The position numbers and the translations under genes were made by a program. A DNA stretch of 64,000 bases from Kalmusia sp. IMI 367209. Lineage: Eukaryota > Ascomycota > Dothideomycetes > Pleosporales > Didymosphaeriaceae. Below are positions 31,090 to 43,398 of this stretch, one piece after another. Positions within the stretch are counted from its first letter, which is position 1, and each line of letters opens with the position of its first letter. Location of the stretch: positions 186,001 through 250,000 of the forward strand of contig JAPEUQ010000007.1 in assembly GCA_027946365.1 (NCBI GenBank). Reading direction: 5' to 3'. Under the pieces are notes generated by a model. That model made no database searches. It saw nothing but the letters and a program-made list of their open reading frames with translations, and was not told where the DNA came from.

Positions 31090-33271
31090 TCGTAGTCCAC
31101 AACAATTAAAACTCTTTATGTGTCTATATACTTCTTCTCAACGACCGCCCGCTGCTCTTCACGATGCACGCTCTGGTGGGTCGTCGATCCCACGGTAACA
31201 TTTTCGCTCCAATGACAACGAGCCAGGGGCTAGGGAACGTAAGATTACGAGTGGCTGTCGGGATAAATGCACTTGCAGATGCGCATCATTGCAAGATTCA
31301 ACCGTAGTTTGGGGAAATTAGGTGATGGGGGTATGCCCCGCAGAGATCGCTTGCGGTAACTCGGTTATAACGGTGAGACTAATGCTGCCCTTGGTACATC
31401 CAAACGTGTACGAAGCTCAAGTTGTATCGAGGGTCGTAACATTTTAATTAAATGATTCAGAAAAAGGGAAAACCAGTAGAGTGAAGTGTGTAACAAGAAA
31501 GAGAAAGTAAGCATTTCGTGTGGGAAATCGGCAGCTTGTCTAGGTACTATGGTCAGCGCATGCGCTCATATCAATGATTTGTGTCCCAAATGCCTTCTTC
31601 CTTTGATCAAGTTCATTTAAACTCCTGGTCGCGTTCTTCAGCCTTGCTGTTGGTTTGGATTAGTCCAGGTCTAGTAGAGTTGAATTATTTCGATCGTAAT
31701 TCACCACGGATAGCTTCAGTGATCTCTGTACCAAGATCCGAAGCCGATCTGATGGTTGCATGTGGTCGAATATGCACCATTTTAGGGACCTCATTCGATC
31801 CTCCACCCGCAGGTCTACTTGTGTTCCTACCTGCGGCCATCGGAGCTAGCGTATGGTCATGCACTGGGAGGTGTACCGTCAGTCAGATACAGATCACCCA
31901 TTCTTTGTATTGTTGGGCACTTGAAAATATTACTGAAACTGTCGAACTTTGCAGATTGTTACGCTCTGACTTCTTTGAAATATGAAGGTCTAGAATAGAT
32001 CATATTGGGGACCAGCTTCTCGACTTTTCTTTTTCGTAGCGTCCTGCTCCTTGTGAAGGATGCGAATGACCGAGGTGATATTGTCTGTACTGTGCGTCAG
32101 CATGTTTGGTACAGTCAACCATAAGGCTATAGTATAACTCCATGTTTGATTGTGGAGACGGTATTGTGAGTTTTGGGTTCAGGGACCCACAATGAGTCTC
32201 CAAACTTCTGTGATGTATTTTTCGACGAGTCCGTTGATCTCACTATCGTTGAGGGCCAAAGAACTACTAATCCATTTGTCTTTCTCATGTAATAACTAGA
32301 ATTAATCATTGTTGGCCTCTTCCAAGGAGCTCCTCCACATTCGCTCGAAACCGTCCCTTTCCTACTTGCCATCTCCGTGCCTCGAAGTACTACGTGCACG
32401 TGTTGGTTTAATGACATCCTTGAAGCGGACTAGCGGTACAAATCATTGCTTATCATTGCTGATACGGCAACGACACATGGTAAGGGAACAATTATCTGCG
32501 TGTACAGTGAGGCATGTGTGCACAAGGCCAAGGAGTACCGTAACGTTGACTGTCACGCAATGATTAGAGCAATGTATATGAAGAGTGTTCATTTTCGATG
32601 AACGTACATGTTTGCAACTCTTCATCTTTGAGTGACAAGTAAAAACTCTTATGAGTCAGGTCTTGAAGCGTTTGTAGAAGTGGTTGGGCAGAGACGATGC
32701 TCGATACAACTCTTCAGGATTGCACACATATTTACTACAATACATACTATACAGCCTGTTTGCGTTTGATGATACCACGTTCCTCGCAAAGATCTCATTG
32801 AGATTGCCCACCTGTGATTTAGAGCGGTGCGCGTGCAGGGGTGTAGCGCGCCCACGCAAAGCAGGGGGACAATTTCCAGACACGCCTTCCTCGTTTCTAC
32901 GACAGAAGTACATGCTCATGTACCTTGCAAAAAGGCCCTAAAAATATTGTGGTGATAGCTTCTGGTGTTGAGCGGCACATGAGAGGAAAAGCGGATCTAT
33001 GGAGGGGCCGTGCCCGGCTTGGCGGCGGACCTGCCTGTCGCTCCTGAAACAACATCTCCTTGACAACCACCGCCTGGCAGCATCACCGACCCACTCCCCC
33101 GCGGCCACTTCCCAGCCTGCTTGCATACTTATTCAGTCATTCGTTACTCGTGCCCTACCTTCGCTCTCGGCACTTCCACCACCACTCCCACCCAGCCCTT
33201 CGCCGGTTGCGCCCCGTGTTTTCAGCCCATAGCCACCGCACCAACGCCGCCCTCCCCTCGTCCGCGACAAG
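31090..33271. other. Intergenic, 2.2 kb without a recognised gene
   Basis: Short frames only (longest 134 codons at 31581-31985, no family). The final 200 bases are C/T-rich and form the CHS7 leader. Confidence 0.45.
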
Positions 33272-34370
33272 ATGGGCTTCGGCGACTTCACCACGATATG
33301 CACGAAGGTGTCGATACCACTGTGCGCCCTGGTCGGCCACCAGGAAATCAGTGGTAGCCGCGGCATCCAGGCTGCGTGTTATTCCCGCACGATTGAGCTG
33401 GCAAATACACTCATCTTCCAGGCGGCCAACGACTTCATGCACATTCTCGCCCTGGTTATGACGGTAGTGATGATTATTCACGTGCGGTCGAAGTTCACTG
33501 CTGTCGGTAAGCGGATCGTGGAACGAAAGCTCAGAACCGTAGGCGCTAACTATGAATAGGACGCAAAGAGATCACCTCTTTCTTCTACATTTACATGGCG
33601 CTTACCATTGTCTCGCTCATTCTCGATGCTGGTGTCAGCGCACCCGGCTCCGCTTCGTACCCTTACTTCGCCGCTGCTCAAAATGGTCTTGTCTCGGCCC
33701 TCTGCACCTGTCTACTTATTAATGGCTTCGTCGGCTTTCAACTATACGAGGATGGGACTACGCTCTCTGTTTGGCTATTGCGACTCTGTTCGCTCGCTAT
33801 GTTCGTTATTAGCGGTGCCGTATCTCTGCTTACCTTCAAGGACTGGGCTGGCCTGAGCCATGAGAACCCAGTGGGTGTCTTTGTGGTCACCTACATCGTC
33901 AACGCTATCTGTCTCTTCATCTATCTCTGCAGCCAGATCCTTTTGGTGGTAGGAACGCTTGAGGATCGCTGGCCATTGGGCGATATCACCTTTGGCGTCT
34001 TCTTCTTCGTCATTGGCCAGGTGATACTTTATGTCTTCAGCGAATCCATTTGCGACGGCGTGCAACACTATTTGGATGGCCTTTTCTTTGCAACAATCTG
34101 CAACCTGCTGGCTGTTATGATGGTTTACAAGGTAAGACATTTTCGCATGTACCGGCAGTTTCAACCGCTAACCATAGCTAGTACTGGGATTCGATCACTC
34201 GCGAAGATCTCGAATTCTCTGTTGGTGTCAAGGCGCACAACTGGGAGGTCAAGGAACTACTACCGGAAGAAGACAAGCGAGGTACTGTGTACAACGATTC
34301 CGAATACGCTCCATCGGTCTACCAACAACCTTACAACCGTGCATCCCATTATTCGGCCGTTGGACATTGA
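33272..34370 (+). CDS. CHS7: Chitin synthase export chaperone Chs7
   Basis: Three exons, 33272-33506, 33560-34131 and 34182-34370, encode 331 residues, the family's usual length. Chs7 is an ER membrane protein needed for folding and export of class IV chitin synthase (Chs3). Seven hydrophobic helices are visible. Family landmarks include MGFGDFTTICTKVSIPLCAL at the N-terminus, a CYSRTIELANTLIFQ segment, NGLVSALCTCLLINGFVGFQLYEDG, GDITFGVFFFVIGQV, SESICDGVQHYLDGLFF and the C-terminal KYWDSITREDLEFSVG. The second acceptor is taken at 34181 because it rebuilds that motif; the earlier AG at 34177 would not. The tail after about residue 290 is polar and ends SAVGH. Confidence 0.95.
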
Positions 34371-35231
34371 TCTTCGACCCGGCAGCTTTTCTTTCTTTGG
34401 CGATTCGAAAATAACATATGTTTTAACGCGCTTGCATGGCATGGAGTTCAGGCGCAGAGATTGCGCAATTAGCATCGTAATGCACGTGTATGGAAATGGC
34501 ATCCGCTTTTGGGTATGCACTCTTCATGTAGGAAGCCTCGAGGTCGGGGGTTTGAATAGGAGTAGTACCATAGGTATTTGGTCAGGAACCCAACGATATT
34601 GATAGCTTGTATATAGTCATAGTAGTTAACGTCTAATCCCCACCATATCTTCTTTTCAGCACATACTGGTCTTGCAAAGGCTTGACCTCGTAGATTACAA
34701 ACTCTCAGAGCAAAGCTTCTATGATGACTATATTGAATTACCTTGGCCGCAGGTCTAAAACTTTTATATATAGAAGCTAGAATTTAAAAACTATGAAGTC
34801 CTAACAACTAAAGCATAGATATTGGTAGTCTCCATTTCTTTGGTGGTTGTTCACACGGTGAACTCACATTTACTCAGGGCCACAACTGCAGAGGCCAGCA
34901 ATGCGGTAGAGACCCAACAATAATAATTCCCCCTATATTACTAGGCACGAGATTCGTGGCCTCTTTGTGGGCTACGTGTACTCAGGATATGGAATACATT
35001 CTCCAAAAGTCAAAAACTGGGGTTGATGGGGGTTTCTCGCAAAGTTCAAGACCACATTGTGATCAACTTTTATAAAGGATTCAAAGCGTTCATAAAAAGG
35101 GAACTTGCCAAACCGAGTTGGAATGGAACAATTGTGTTTCATTCATCAATATATCATTTATAGGCTTCACTATGTACGTTCATATGCTCTAGCCTTCCAT
35201 GTCAACTTCTATATGCGTTCCGATAATGTCA
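34371..35231. other. AT-rich convergent intergenic region
   Basis: The stretch between convergent CHS7 and asparaginase is clearly AT-richer than its flanks, especially 34600-34830. No gene or repeat family was recognised. Confidence 0.45.
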
Positions 35232-36365
35232 CTAGCTCAGCTGCTCTACAAGACGAACCTCAAAAGCATGTCTAATGGCGCCAGTGATGACTCCTGCAGT
35301 ATTTTTGACACTGAGGTGGTGAAATTTGTCCAACTGCCTACGCATGTCGTCCGTGCCAACGTCAAGCCTTTCCAGAATTTCAATGACCGCAGAATAGAGG
35401 ATGTCGATGTTTCCATCCTCAACCTTGACTGCTATCCCAACGCCACCATATTTGCCATCATCAGCTGGAGACGAAGCTCGCACAGCAACGCCGTAGCACC
35501 CGTCAGCTCCCAGTTTCCCGACAAGCAAGCCCTTGTATGTCTCCATTAATTTAGTGCAAAAGCGCCCCTGGCCACCGATCATGTCTGCATGCGTAGACAT
35601 AGACTCGTGAATCCGAGAGAGATGCCTCTCCCTTTTATTTAGAAACGTTCGCATAGGAGTTTGATCGCCGTCAGACGCCTCATCATATGGACCTCGAGCC
35701 TCAGCAAGCTTGGCATAAATTAATGCGAGGTTGCGGAGAGGCAACGCAGGAGCTGGAAGATTACATCCGTCCACAGCCCACTGAACACCCTCTCCCTTTA
35801 GGCCACTCACTTCCTCTACCGCTTTTCTCACCCGCTGTTGCATGGGATGATAGGGCTGGTAGTAATCCTGGACTGGAACATCTAGTGCAACTGCACCCGC
35901 AACCATTCCAGCGTGTTTCCCAGAACAATTATTACAAATGCCCGTTGGTTGGTAGTCTTGTTTGATCCACGCTCTATTCACAGCCGCGGAAAGGGCTGCG
36001 TGTCCGCCGCAGGCTAACACCGCTTCTGTGGCGCCCACCTTCTCTAGCATTTTTTGCGCCCGGGAGATATGTCGGTGCTCGCTACTATGTGATGCGGACA
36101 TGAGTGCGATGTCAGCATCGTCGAAGCCAAATTGCTCAGCAGCACCTGTTTCCAAGATGGCGAGGGTTTGGATCGGCTTCGCCGCTGAACGTGCAAGCGT
36201 GATCCGGTCTGGATTGCCTACCGCATACTCGAGTTCTCCTTTGGAGTTGACGACTGCAGCGTGGATGCAGTGTTGATTCTCGACAAGGCCACCTCGGTAG
36301 GTTACCACGACGTCGGCGTGTGTTGTTCCACTAAGGTCAGAAGCCGTCAGACTGATTGGCGACAT
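35232..36365 (-). CDS. L-asparaginase II family protein
   Basis: Intronless, 377 residues. It matches the asparaginase II family (Rhizobium etli AnsA-like), distinct from the bacterial type I/II and plant-type enzymes, and is predicted to hydrolyse asparagine to aspartate and ammonia. Visible landmarks are VVTYRGGLVENQH near the start, RSAAKPIQTLAILETGAA at about residue 59, MSASHSSEHRH at about 89, the cysteine-containing GICNNCSGKHAGM at about 142 and HADMIGGQGRFCT at about 262. No signal peptide is present, so it is probably cytosolic. It is divergent from the dihydroxyacetone kinase gene, with about 1.1 kb between starts. Confidence 0.9.
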   Translation of the reverse strand: MSPISLTASDLSGTTHADVVVTYRGGLVENQHCIHAAVVNSKGELEYAVGNPDRITLARSAAKPIQTLAILETGAAEQFGFDDADIALMSASHSSEHRHISRAQKMLEKVGATEAVLACGGHAALSAAVNRAWIKQDYQPTGICNNCSGKHAGMVAGAVALDVPVQDYYQPYHPMQQRVRKAVEEVSGLKGEGVQWAVDGCNLPAPALPLRNLALIYAKLAEARGPYDEASDGDQTPMRTFLNKRERHLSRIHESMSTHADMIGGQGRFCTKLMETYKGLLVGKLGADGCYGVAVRASSPADDGKYGGVGIAVKVEDGNIDILYSAVIEILERLDVGTDDMRRQLDKFHHLSVKNTAGVITGAIRHAFEVRLVEQLS

Positions 36366-37433
36366 TGGCTGTATGCTCTTCTAGTGTTCGTCCCTTGTAC
36401 TACGCGTGGTTCATGTGTACATCTGGTTTCAGATTGCAAAAGGGAAGTTCAACAAGTTTGTCGTAGGTTGAATCACCATCACAAGAGGCTCTTTGGCTAC
36501 GATTTTATGTACTGCACCTGCTAGTCCTATCAGGAAGCGCTTGTTCTCTTTTTGGCTCTGGTACCTGCTGCCCGGTTGACATGTTTTTCATAGGGCGCGA
36601 AAAGAAGCGAATTCCGCTTCAGAAATGTTATCGGATTCAATCTAATCGGACGGACTGATTATCTAAGCAGCAGTGTAGGTGCCTCGAGACGAGTCCACGG
36701 ACAAGTACATGCAAAGGGGTATCTTCTGTGATGTCGCGTGGACGAAAGCAGCTCGACAGGCGACATCGTGCCGTGGACTGCGGCATATATAGCGGATATC
36801 GAGGGTACCTTTGTGCTTCGTGACGAGCCCACATGTTCGGGGCCGGCGCCGATGCGAGCCATCTAGGCCCAACCGTCACTTCTCAGCCCAGCATGAACCC
36901 CACCGGGATATCCTAATTCGGAAAAGCCGGCGCAAACACCACGACTCTCACGATGCTTCCGTTGGCTTTGCTGCTTCTAGTATGTCGGGTGCGTTTCTAG
37001 AACGGCCTTCTCGACGGGCTTGTGGCCGATGTAGAGGGCTTTGCGGCTCACAGGATGAAGGAGCATTGAGGCGGGGTGGGGTGCTAAGGTGTGGTTGATC
37101 AAGGCGGGGCGCCGCGGGGAGCTTTATATACAGCTCTTTGCCGCTGCGATGGCCCGCTGGCCATTTATCCTTCCTCTTATATCTTCTTGGGCTTTGCCAG
37201 AGCTTCTTCAGGTAAAGAACCTTCGTTTGAGTGATTGTTGGCTCTCAGGTACGTGGCGTCTTGCCTGTCAAGACCATGGCTTCCGGACAACCGAGCAACG
37301 CCATTGACGCCTTACAGATATTCCAAGCTTGATATAACCGGTGGCTTCTAAAAAATTTAAAAATTGGAAGCTTATTTTGTGAAAATTCGAGCTTTAGAAG
37401 GAGAAATCAACGTCGATTCTTCAATCGCCCGCA
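36366..37433. other. Divergent promoter region, asparaginase/dihydroxyacetone kinase
   Basis: The 1.07 kb holds no family-like frame. An AT-rich patch with AAAAAATTTAAAAATT lies at about 37348-37366, some 70 bases before the kinase start. Confidence 0.45.
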
Positions 37434-39304
37434 ATGTCTCGGAAACACTTTTTCTCCAGCCCCGAGGGCGTCGTAGTTCACGCCCTCACATCCCTCGTAT
37501 CGCGCAACAAGCATATGGCTCTCGACGTTTCACAACGAGTAGTCTTTAACGCCGCACATAAGCCGAACGAGGTTACTATCATATCTGGTGGTGGTTCAGG
37601 ACACGAGCCAGCATGGTCTGGGTATGTCGGCGATGGCATGCTTTCGGCAGCTATTTGCGGTGACATCTTTGCCTCTCCTAGCACAAAACAAATCATGGCC
37701 GGAATAAGAAATGTACCCAGTGATGAGGGTATCATTCTTTGCATCACCAATTATACCGGAGATATGTTGCATTTTGGATTGGCGAGGGAAAAGGGACAAG
37801 CACTGGGGTATAAAGTGGATGTTGTGTGTATGGCGGAGGATGCGGCGTTGGGAAGGGCAAAAAGCGGAAAAGTTGGTCGGAGAGGATTGGCCGGCAACCT
37901 GCTAGGTGGGTGCTTCTCGTAGTTTTGGTAGAAGGTCGCTCACATTTGTTCACAGTGATCAAGCTCATCGGCGCGGCGTCACAGAAGGGCTGGGCTTTCG
38001 AAAAATGCAGGCAAATTGGTGAATTAGGGAATTCACAGCTTGTCACCATCGGTACAAGTCTGGACCACTGTCATGTGCCTGGTCGCGAGGCATTTGAGCA
38101 GGTACCAGATGATACTTGCGTTATTGGAATGGGCATTCACAACGAGCCTGTAAGACACTCCCGTCAGTCTTCTCCCTGACGCTCTCTAACACCGAAATAG
38201 GGCCTCAAACAAGTAACTCCCATGCCCTCCGCCGAAGACATCATCAAAGAAATGCTCAAATACCTTCTCGACCCCGCTGACTCCGACCGCGCCTTCGTCT
38301 CCTTTACTCCCAAAGATAATGTTGTCATGCTCGTCAACAACTTCGGCGGTCTCTCTGGCCTCGAGCTCGAAGCTCTCACCAACCTTGCCCTTACCGTCCT
38401 CAAATCGGACTGGAATATCGTCCCTGTGCGCATCTACGCTGGCATTATGGAGACATCGCTCAACGGGCAGGGCTTCAGCATCACGCTCGGAAACATGAGC
38501 GGCATGGCGAAGAGCATGGGCGTCAGCGACGATGAAATCTTCAGCTTGCTGGATGCGCCGACGAATGCACCTGCTTGGCCGAAGAACAATTACGTGCCTG
38601 TCGATGTGTCGAAGGAGACAGAAGAGCGTCGGCACAAGGCTAACAAGGCGGCCGAGGAAGCGGGGAATGGAACTCAAGGCCCCGCCACACCACCCGAAAT
38701 CGTCGCCGCACTGAAGAGCGCGTGCAATGCCGGTCTAGAAGCCGAACCAACCATCACACAATACGACCTACAAATGGGCGACGGCGACTGCGGTGAGGCC
38801 GTCGCTGGCGTCTGCAAAGCCATCTTGTCCAACCTGAGCGACAACCCACCGCCTCTGCTCACCCTTCTCGAGCACATGGGCGATAACGTCGAAGATGTAG
38901 GCGGTTCCCTCGGTGCTATTCTCTCAATCCTTCTCACAGCTTTCATCAACGCACTTACCACTGCGACGGTCAAGTCTGGCGCCCAGCTGAACATCGAGAC
39001 CGTCTCCAAGGCCGCGACGCAAGCTCTTGATAACCTCAAGAATTACACATCTGCAAGGGAAGGCGACAGAACGGTCATGGATGTGCTCATTCCGTTCATC
39101 AATACGTTGGCTGAGTCGAAGGATCTGGCAAAGGCGGTGCAGGTAGCGCAAGACAGCGCGAATAAGACGGCGACGATGAAGGCGAAGTTTGGACGCGCGA
39201 CGTATATCAGTGACGAAGGGAGTGATCGGTCGAAAATTCCAGATCCAGGTGCGTATGCCGCCGGAGTGTGGCTCAAGGGGCTGTTGAATGGGTTGAAGAA
39301 GTAA
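37434..39304 (+). CDS. DAK1: ATP-dependent dihydroxyacetone (glycerone) kinase
   Basis: Three exons, 37434-37905, 37956-38149 and 38201-39304, give 589 residues, as in yeast Dak1/Dak2. The enzyme phosphorylates dihydroxyacetone with ATP in the cytosol, for glycerol catabolism and detoxification. The DhaK domain (about 1-335) has the GGGSGHEPAWSGYVGDGMLS motif, CITNYTGDMLHFG and TSLDHCHVPGR, whose histidine lies at the substrate hemiaminal position. The DhaL ATP-binding domain (about 385-588) has the Asp-rich QMGDGDCGEAVAG motif and VEDVGGSLGAILSI. A Lys/Glu/Ala-rich linker joins them. Both introns are 50-51 nt, GT-AG. Confidence 0.95.
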
Positions 39305-39939
39305 AAGCCCGGATTGCATCAACTGAGGATATAGTTCTGTTTTGAGATCATGTTTTGTATAGCGATTTTTGGTAGTTCATAATTATTTCGTGGACGTTCA
39401 CTCTTTGAAGTCGCCCCAGGATACACAATACACTAGTGCAAACGTCTCCAACCTTTTGTTGTCTGAGGAAGTTAGCTATCCAAGAATGTCGAGCTTCTTG
39501 GATGACGTGAAAGTTGCCTTGAGGCCGTGTACGCATATGGGCTTGTTTTAACATATACGGGAACCTTCCCTGTGTATTTTACAGATCGGTTCATTTTTCG
39601 TGCTGTAATTCCACTACACTTACCGAATGCTAACTTTGTTCAACCGTCTCTATATATTAATACGTCTGAAAGGGGATACTGAACGTCTGATCACAAACTA
39701 GTGTTTGCGATTCATAGTGGGCGAAGATGGTTTTTCGTCTGTGTCGTACAGCGTGACGTGGCTGCCGATGGCGCGTCTCGTGCAGACGCATGACGAGTGA
39801 ACTGTGACGTGTCATTTTGAGAACCTCAGCTACCTATAAACCACTACGTGTACGGTCATCGTCTATCATCCACAAAGTCCGAACTATTAACGGGCCTCCC
39901 TAAACCATAAGCAGTAGCCCTCCGAGGTGTACTCAAGCA
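39305..39939. other. Intergenic
   Basis: A short stretch between two plus-strand genes; nothing recognised. Confidence 0.45.
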
Positions 39940-41022
39940 ATGGAGACACAATCTTTTCCGTTCTTGGATCTCCCAAAGGACATTCGCTTAATGGTGTACG
40001 AGCGCATACCCATCATTACCAAAGCCGGCAGCATAAAAGACCTTGGACGTAAACGACCAAGAACCCGTGCCTACGACAAAGGACAGCTGGTACTCCTCCA
40101 CAACAACACTTCTACGGAGATTTTGCGTGTGTGCCGATTGATCAACAGCGAAGCCTCGGCAGTTATGCAGGCCAAACTGAACGAAATACGTGCTCAGGCG
40201 CCCCGTGTCCTCCTATGCGTTGCCAAAAGCGACTTCAAGAGAGGTGAAACAGCAGACACTTTTGCTTTTAAACAACAAGATTATTTTCAGGGACTACGGG
40301 ACATCATAATCTTACTTGCGCATATCCTGAAGCGCGCTCGTGAGTTATCGTATGAATCGAGCATAGACGAGAGACTTCCTGCCAAGGTGGAATCTATTAT
40401 AACGTCCTTTTTATGGAGATGGGACCCATCGAGATCTCACTTTGCCTACGAGACATTGCTACCGTTCGCTCGCAAATGCTGGCAGCATGCTCGCTATCGG
40501 TGGACCTCCGACCACCAGGATACCGAAGGGCTACTATCGATTGTGCTTGAGGTTGCTATTGTCGGTGACAGTAAAGACTCTGGACGCGGCAGGATCCAAT
40601 ACGCGGCCTCGAGAAGATACTTGGAAGAACTACTTAGAAGCGTGGAGACTGATACCGCAGACCTATTGGCGGTTTTGCGTCTCGTTCGGTCCTCCTATTT
40701 CGCAATTAGCGCAGAAGAATCGCAAGAGATCAAAACCGAGCTCAATGAGTCAGGACATGGTTCCAAATGGTCATTTGGTGATGAGAATGCAGATGGCCCA
40801 TATCGCCCAGAGGTTCTCATAGGAAATGCCATGGAGTTAGATGAGTATGCAGAGGAATGGTGTACGGGTAGCTACTTCAGAGAGTACTCGGGGGTGAAGG
40901 CAACGGCAACAACTCAATCTTACATTGAACATTCCCGGGTATATGGGAGGGAAGCGATGGGTAAGTCAGTGCGGTATCTCAGATTGTGCTCGGCTAAAAG
41001 AAGAGTGGTGAAAAATGACTGA
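39940..41022 (+). CDS. F-box-like hypothetical protein
   Basis: Intronless, 360 residues. The N-terminal PFLDLPKDIRLMVYERIP resembles the short F-box-like motif that opens many dothideomycete lineage-specific proteins; a conserved LRVCRLINSEAS follows, as in that group. The rest is mixed helical with no catalytic motif. If the F-box is functional it would bind Skp1 in an SCF ubiquitin ligase, but no substrate-binding repeats are visible. The start ATG is the first in frame, and there is no signal peptide or membrane helix. Confidence 0.7.
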   Translation: METQSFPFLDLPKDIRLMVYERIPIITKAGSIKDLGRKRPRTRAYDKGQLVLLHNNTSTEILRVCRLINSEASAVMQAKLNEIRAQAPRVLLCVAKSDFKRGETADTFAFKQQDYFQGLRDIIILLAHILKRARELSYESSIDERLPAKVESIITSFLWRWDPSRSHFAYETLLPFARKCWQHARYRWTSDHQDTEGLLSIVLEVAIVGDSKDSGRGRIQYAASRRYLEELLRSVETDTADLLAVLRLVRSSYFAISAEESQEIKTELNESGHGSKWSFGDENADGPYRPEVLIGNAMELDEYAEEWCTGSYFREYSGVKATATTQSYIEHSRVYGREAMGKSVRYLRLCSAKRRVVKND

Positions 41023-41650
41023 AAAGTTCCCAAGGCATCGAATTATCGAGTTAGGAGATTACTCCGTATGTATTATGTTCCTTGAAAAAGACTAGGCAGT
41101 AATGAATCTCCATATTTCTACCTCAGTCCTGTGCATGAGTGAACAAGCCTTCAAGGGCCAAGTGTCATGCGGCGGTCGTATAGATGCTGATGGCTCATGG
41201 ATGCAAGTGTTACAAAACTCATGTCACTATCAATTGGTTATTGGAAGTACGCGAAAAACGTTGCGCGCCCTGTCGTCTTCGAAGCAGGCCGTGGAGGCCG
41301 TGGAGGCCGAGAGGGGAGAAGTCGTGCTTAGCGCGGCCGCTAAAGCCTCAAAGGGAAAGAGAGTCGTTCGCAACCTTCAACAAAGGTAGGAAATGTGATA
41401 CGTATCATGTCATGAGGTATCGAAGAGAGACAAATCTTCTATGATTTAGTATTCCTCCTGATGCGAATCTAGATGTATAACGCCATGGAGTGGTCGATGC
41501 GTTCACTAGCGCAGCAAGGCGTCAGCAAAACGGCTCACTTCATTTCTCGTCAGGCGAGCCATCAACATTTGTATAAAGATCGACTTGTATGCGGCAAAGC
41601 AGTTCAAAGGCCACACTCATTTAACATTCAACACGACCGAATCGTCCCCG
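41023..41650. other. Intergenic before the amine oxidase
   Basis: Nothing recognised. A short GGAGGCCGT tandem occurs near 41290-41310. An in-frame ATG at 41585 would add an unconserved N-terminal extension to the amine oxidase. Confidence 0.45.
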
Positions 41651-43039
41651 ATGTCCCAAAAAATCCTTGATGTAGCCATCATTGGTGGTGGTCTAGCCGG
41701 CCTCACAGCAGCAGATAGCCTCATCGCGTCCGGCAAATCCGTCATCCTCCTAGAAGCGCGTAGCGAAGTTGGAGGCAAAGTACAGAACCGCACCTTGAAG
41801 AATGGAGGGATCACGGAGGTGGGCGCGGAATTCGTTGGACCAACTCAAGACAAAGTGCTCGCATTGATGAAAGAGCTTGGGTTGGAGACTTTTCCTGTAC
41901 ACGATGAGGGAAAGTATGTCTTATGGCGTCACGGGAAGAGGACAACGTACGGCAAGAAATTGTGGCTCGATAGCTTACCACCAGTATCTTGGCTCGCAAT
42001 CTTGCAACTCGGCATTGCACAATTTCGACTCGATTCCATGGCAGCACAGATCAATGTTGCAGCGCCGTGGGATCATCCGAAAGCAGCGCAATGGGATGCA
42101 ATTACCTTTGAGGACTGGGTCAATAGGTGGGCGTTCCTCTCCGACGCAAAGTTCATGATGGAAATCGCCGCGCGCTCAGTATGGGGCGCCGAACTAAGAG
42201 AGATGAGTCTGATGTACGTGCTAAGCTATATTGCGGGCGCGGGGAACGAGACTGCGAAGGGAACTTTCCAAAGACTTTTGGCGGTCAAGAGTGGCGCGCA
42301 GGAGTGGAGGGCTATAGGAGGCACGGGCTTGATATGCAAAGGACTGGCTGCGAGGATTGGCTCCGAGAATCTCAAGCTAAACTCACCAGTCAGGAAGGTT
42401 ACAAGTGCAGAAAGTGGATACAATGTCGAATGGGAAGATGGATGCGTCATGGCGAAGTCGGTCGTAATAGCAATGCCTCCTCCTCTCGTTACCAAGATCG
42501 CATTCGAGCCTGCACTTCCAGAAGAACGAAGGAAACTCAACGAAGGCATGCAAATGGGGCAAATGGGCAAGGCTATTGCGGTATACGAAAAGCCTTTTTG
42601 GCGGGACGACGGGCTAAGCGCCCAAGCCTTCCCCGATGAAGGTATCGTAGGCCTCACATTCGACAATTCACCTGAGGATGGCTCTTTTGGTGCTATTTTG
42701 GGCTTCTTCCAAGGCGATGAGATGCGCAAGGTGGACAAGATGTCTGTTGAAGAGATACGGGAGAAGGTGCTCGCGGAGTTGGTGAGGTACTTTGGCCCTA
42801 AAGCGGCAGACGTGACGGATTTTGTGATCCAAAGATGGGGGATCGAGGATCACTTATGGGGAGGTCCTACGGCTGTCGCACCGAAGGATGTGTTTGCGAA
42901 ATATGGAGCAGCTTTGAGGGAACCAGTGGGCGGTATACATTTTGCAGGCACTGAGACGAGTGACTACTGGCCTGGATATATGGATGGCGCGATTCGCAGC
43001 GGGCAACGTGTGGCCCAAGAGATCTTGAAGGATGCTTAG
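41651..43039 (+). CDS. Flavin-containing amine oxidase (MAO-like)
   Basis: Intronless, 462 residues from the ATG at 41651, whose product begins just before the Rossmann motif VAIIGGGLAGLTAADSLIASG; EARSEVGGKV follows. The C-terminal FAD signature GGIHFAGTETSDYWPGYMDG is intact. The protein resembles monoamine/polyamine oxidases, which oxidise amines to imines with O2, producing peroxide. The YSGGC motif that attaches FAD covalently in animal MAO is replaced by LWGGPT about 30 residues before the C-terminal signature, so FAD should be non-covalent, as in fungal MAO-N. No signal peptide or C-terminal membrane anchor is seen, and there is no obvious peroxisomal SKL-type end. Confidence 0.9.
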   Translation: MSQKILDVAIIGGGLAGLTAADSLIASGKSVILLEARSEVGGKVQNRTLKNGGITEVGAEFVGPTQDKVLALMKELGLETFPVHDEGKYVLWRHGKRTTYGKKLWLDSLPPVSWLAILQLGIAQFRLDSMAAQINVAAPWDHPKAAQWDAITFEDWVNRWAFLSDAKFMMEIAARSVWGAELREMSLMYVLSYIAGAGNETAKGTFQRLLAVKSGAQEWRAIGGTGLICKGLAARIGSENLKLNSPVRKVTSAESGYNVEWEDGCVMAKSVVIAMPPPLVTKIAFEPALPEERRKLNEGMQMGQMGKAIAVYEKPFWRDDGLSAQAFPDEGIVGLTFDNSPEDGSFGAILGFFQGDEMRKVDKMSVEEIREKVLAELVRYFGPKAADVTDFVIQRWGIEDHLWGGPTAVAPKDVFAKYGAALREPVGGIHFAGTETSDYWPGYMDGAIRSGQRVAQEILKDA

Positions 43040-43398
43040 TAGAAGGGTACTGTACACTGGATGTAATTTAGCAATTGGTGATGATCACGTTCGGCGTTGG
43101 CTTTGGAAAGTGTCGCTCCTGCTAGTTCCGAAATTCCGATCTCTTTCCGACGTTTGACCGCACTAACTATTCTTCGTTTCTAGAATCCTCGCTACGACTT
43201 CTATACTCACTACACCAGGATGCCTTCGTAACTCTAGATAGAAAACAATTGCAAGTACTCATACAGGTATCAGTGAATCTATCACACTCCTTACGCCCGA
43301 CCTCGCGCGTACACAGACATTGTGCCGCCGAATCAACGTTGACCTCCTAAACCAATGCGACGATAGCAACGTCAACGTACCCAGATCAAGAAATCAAA
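43040..43398. other. Intergenic
   Basis: A short gap between plus-strand genes; nothing recognised. Confidence 0.45.
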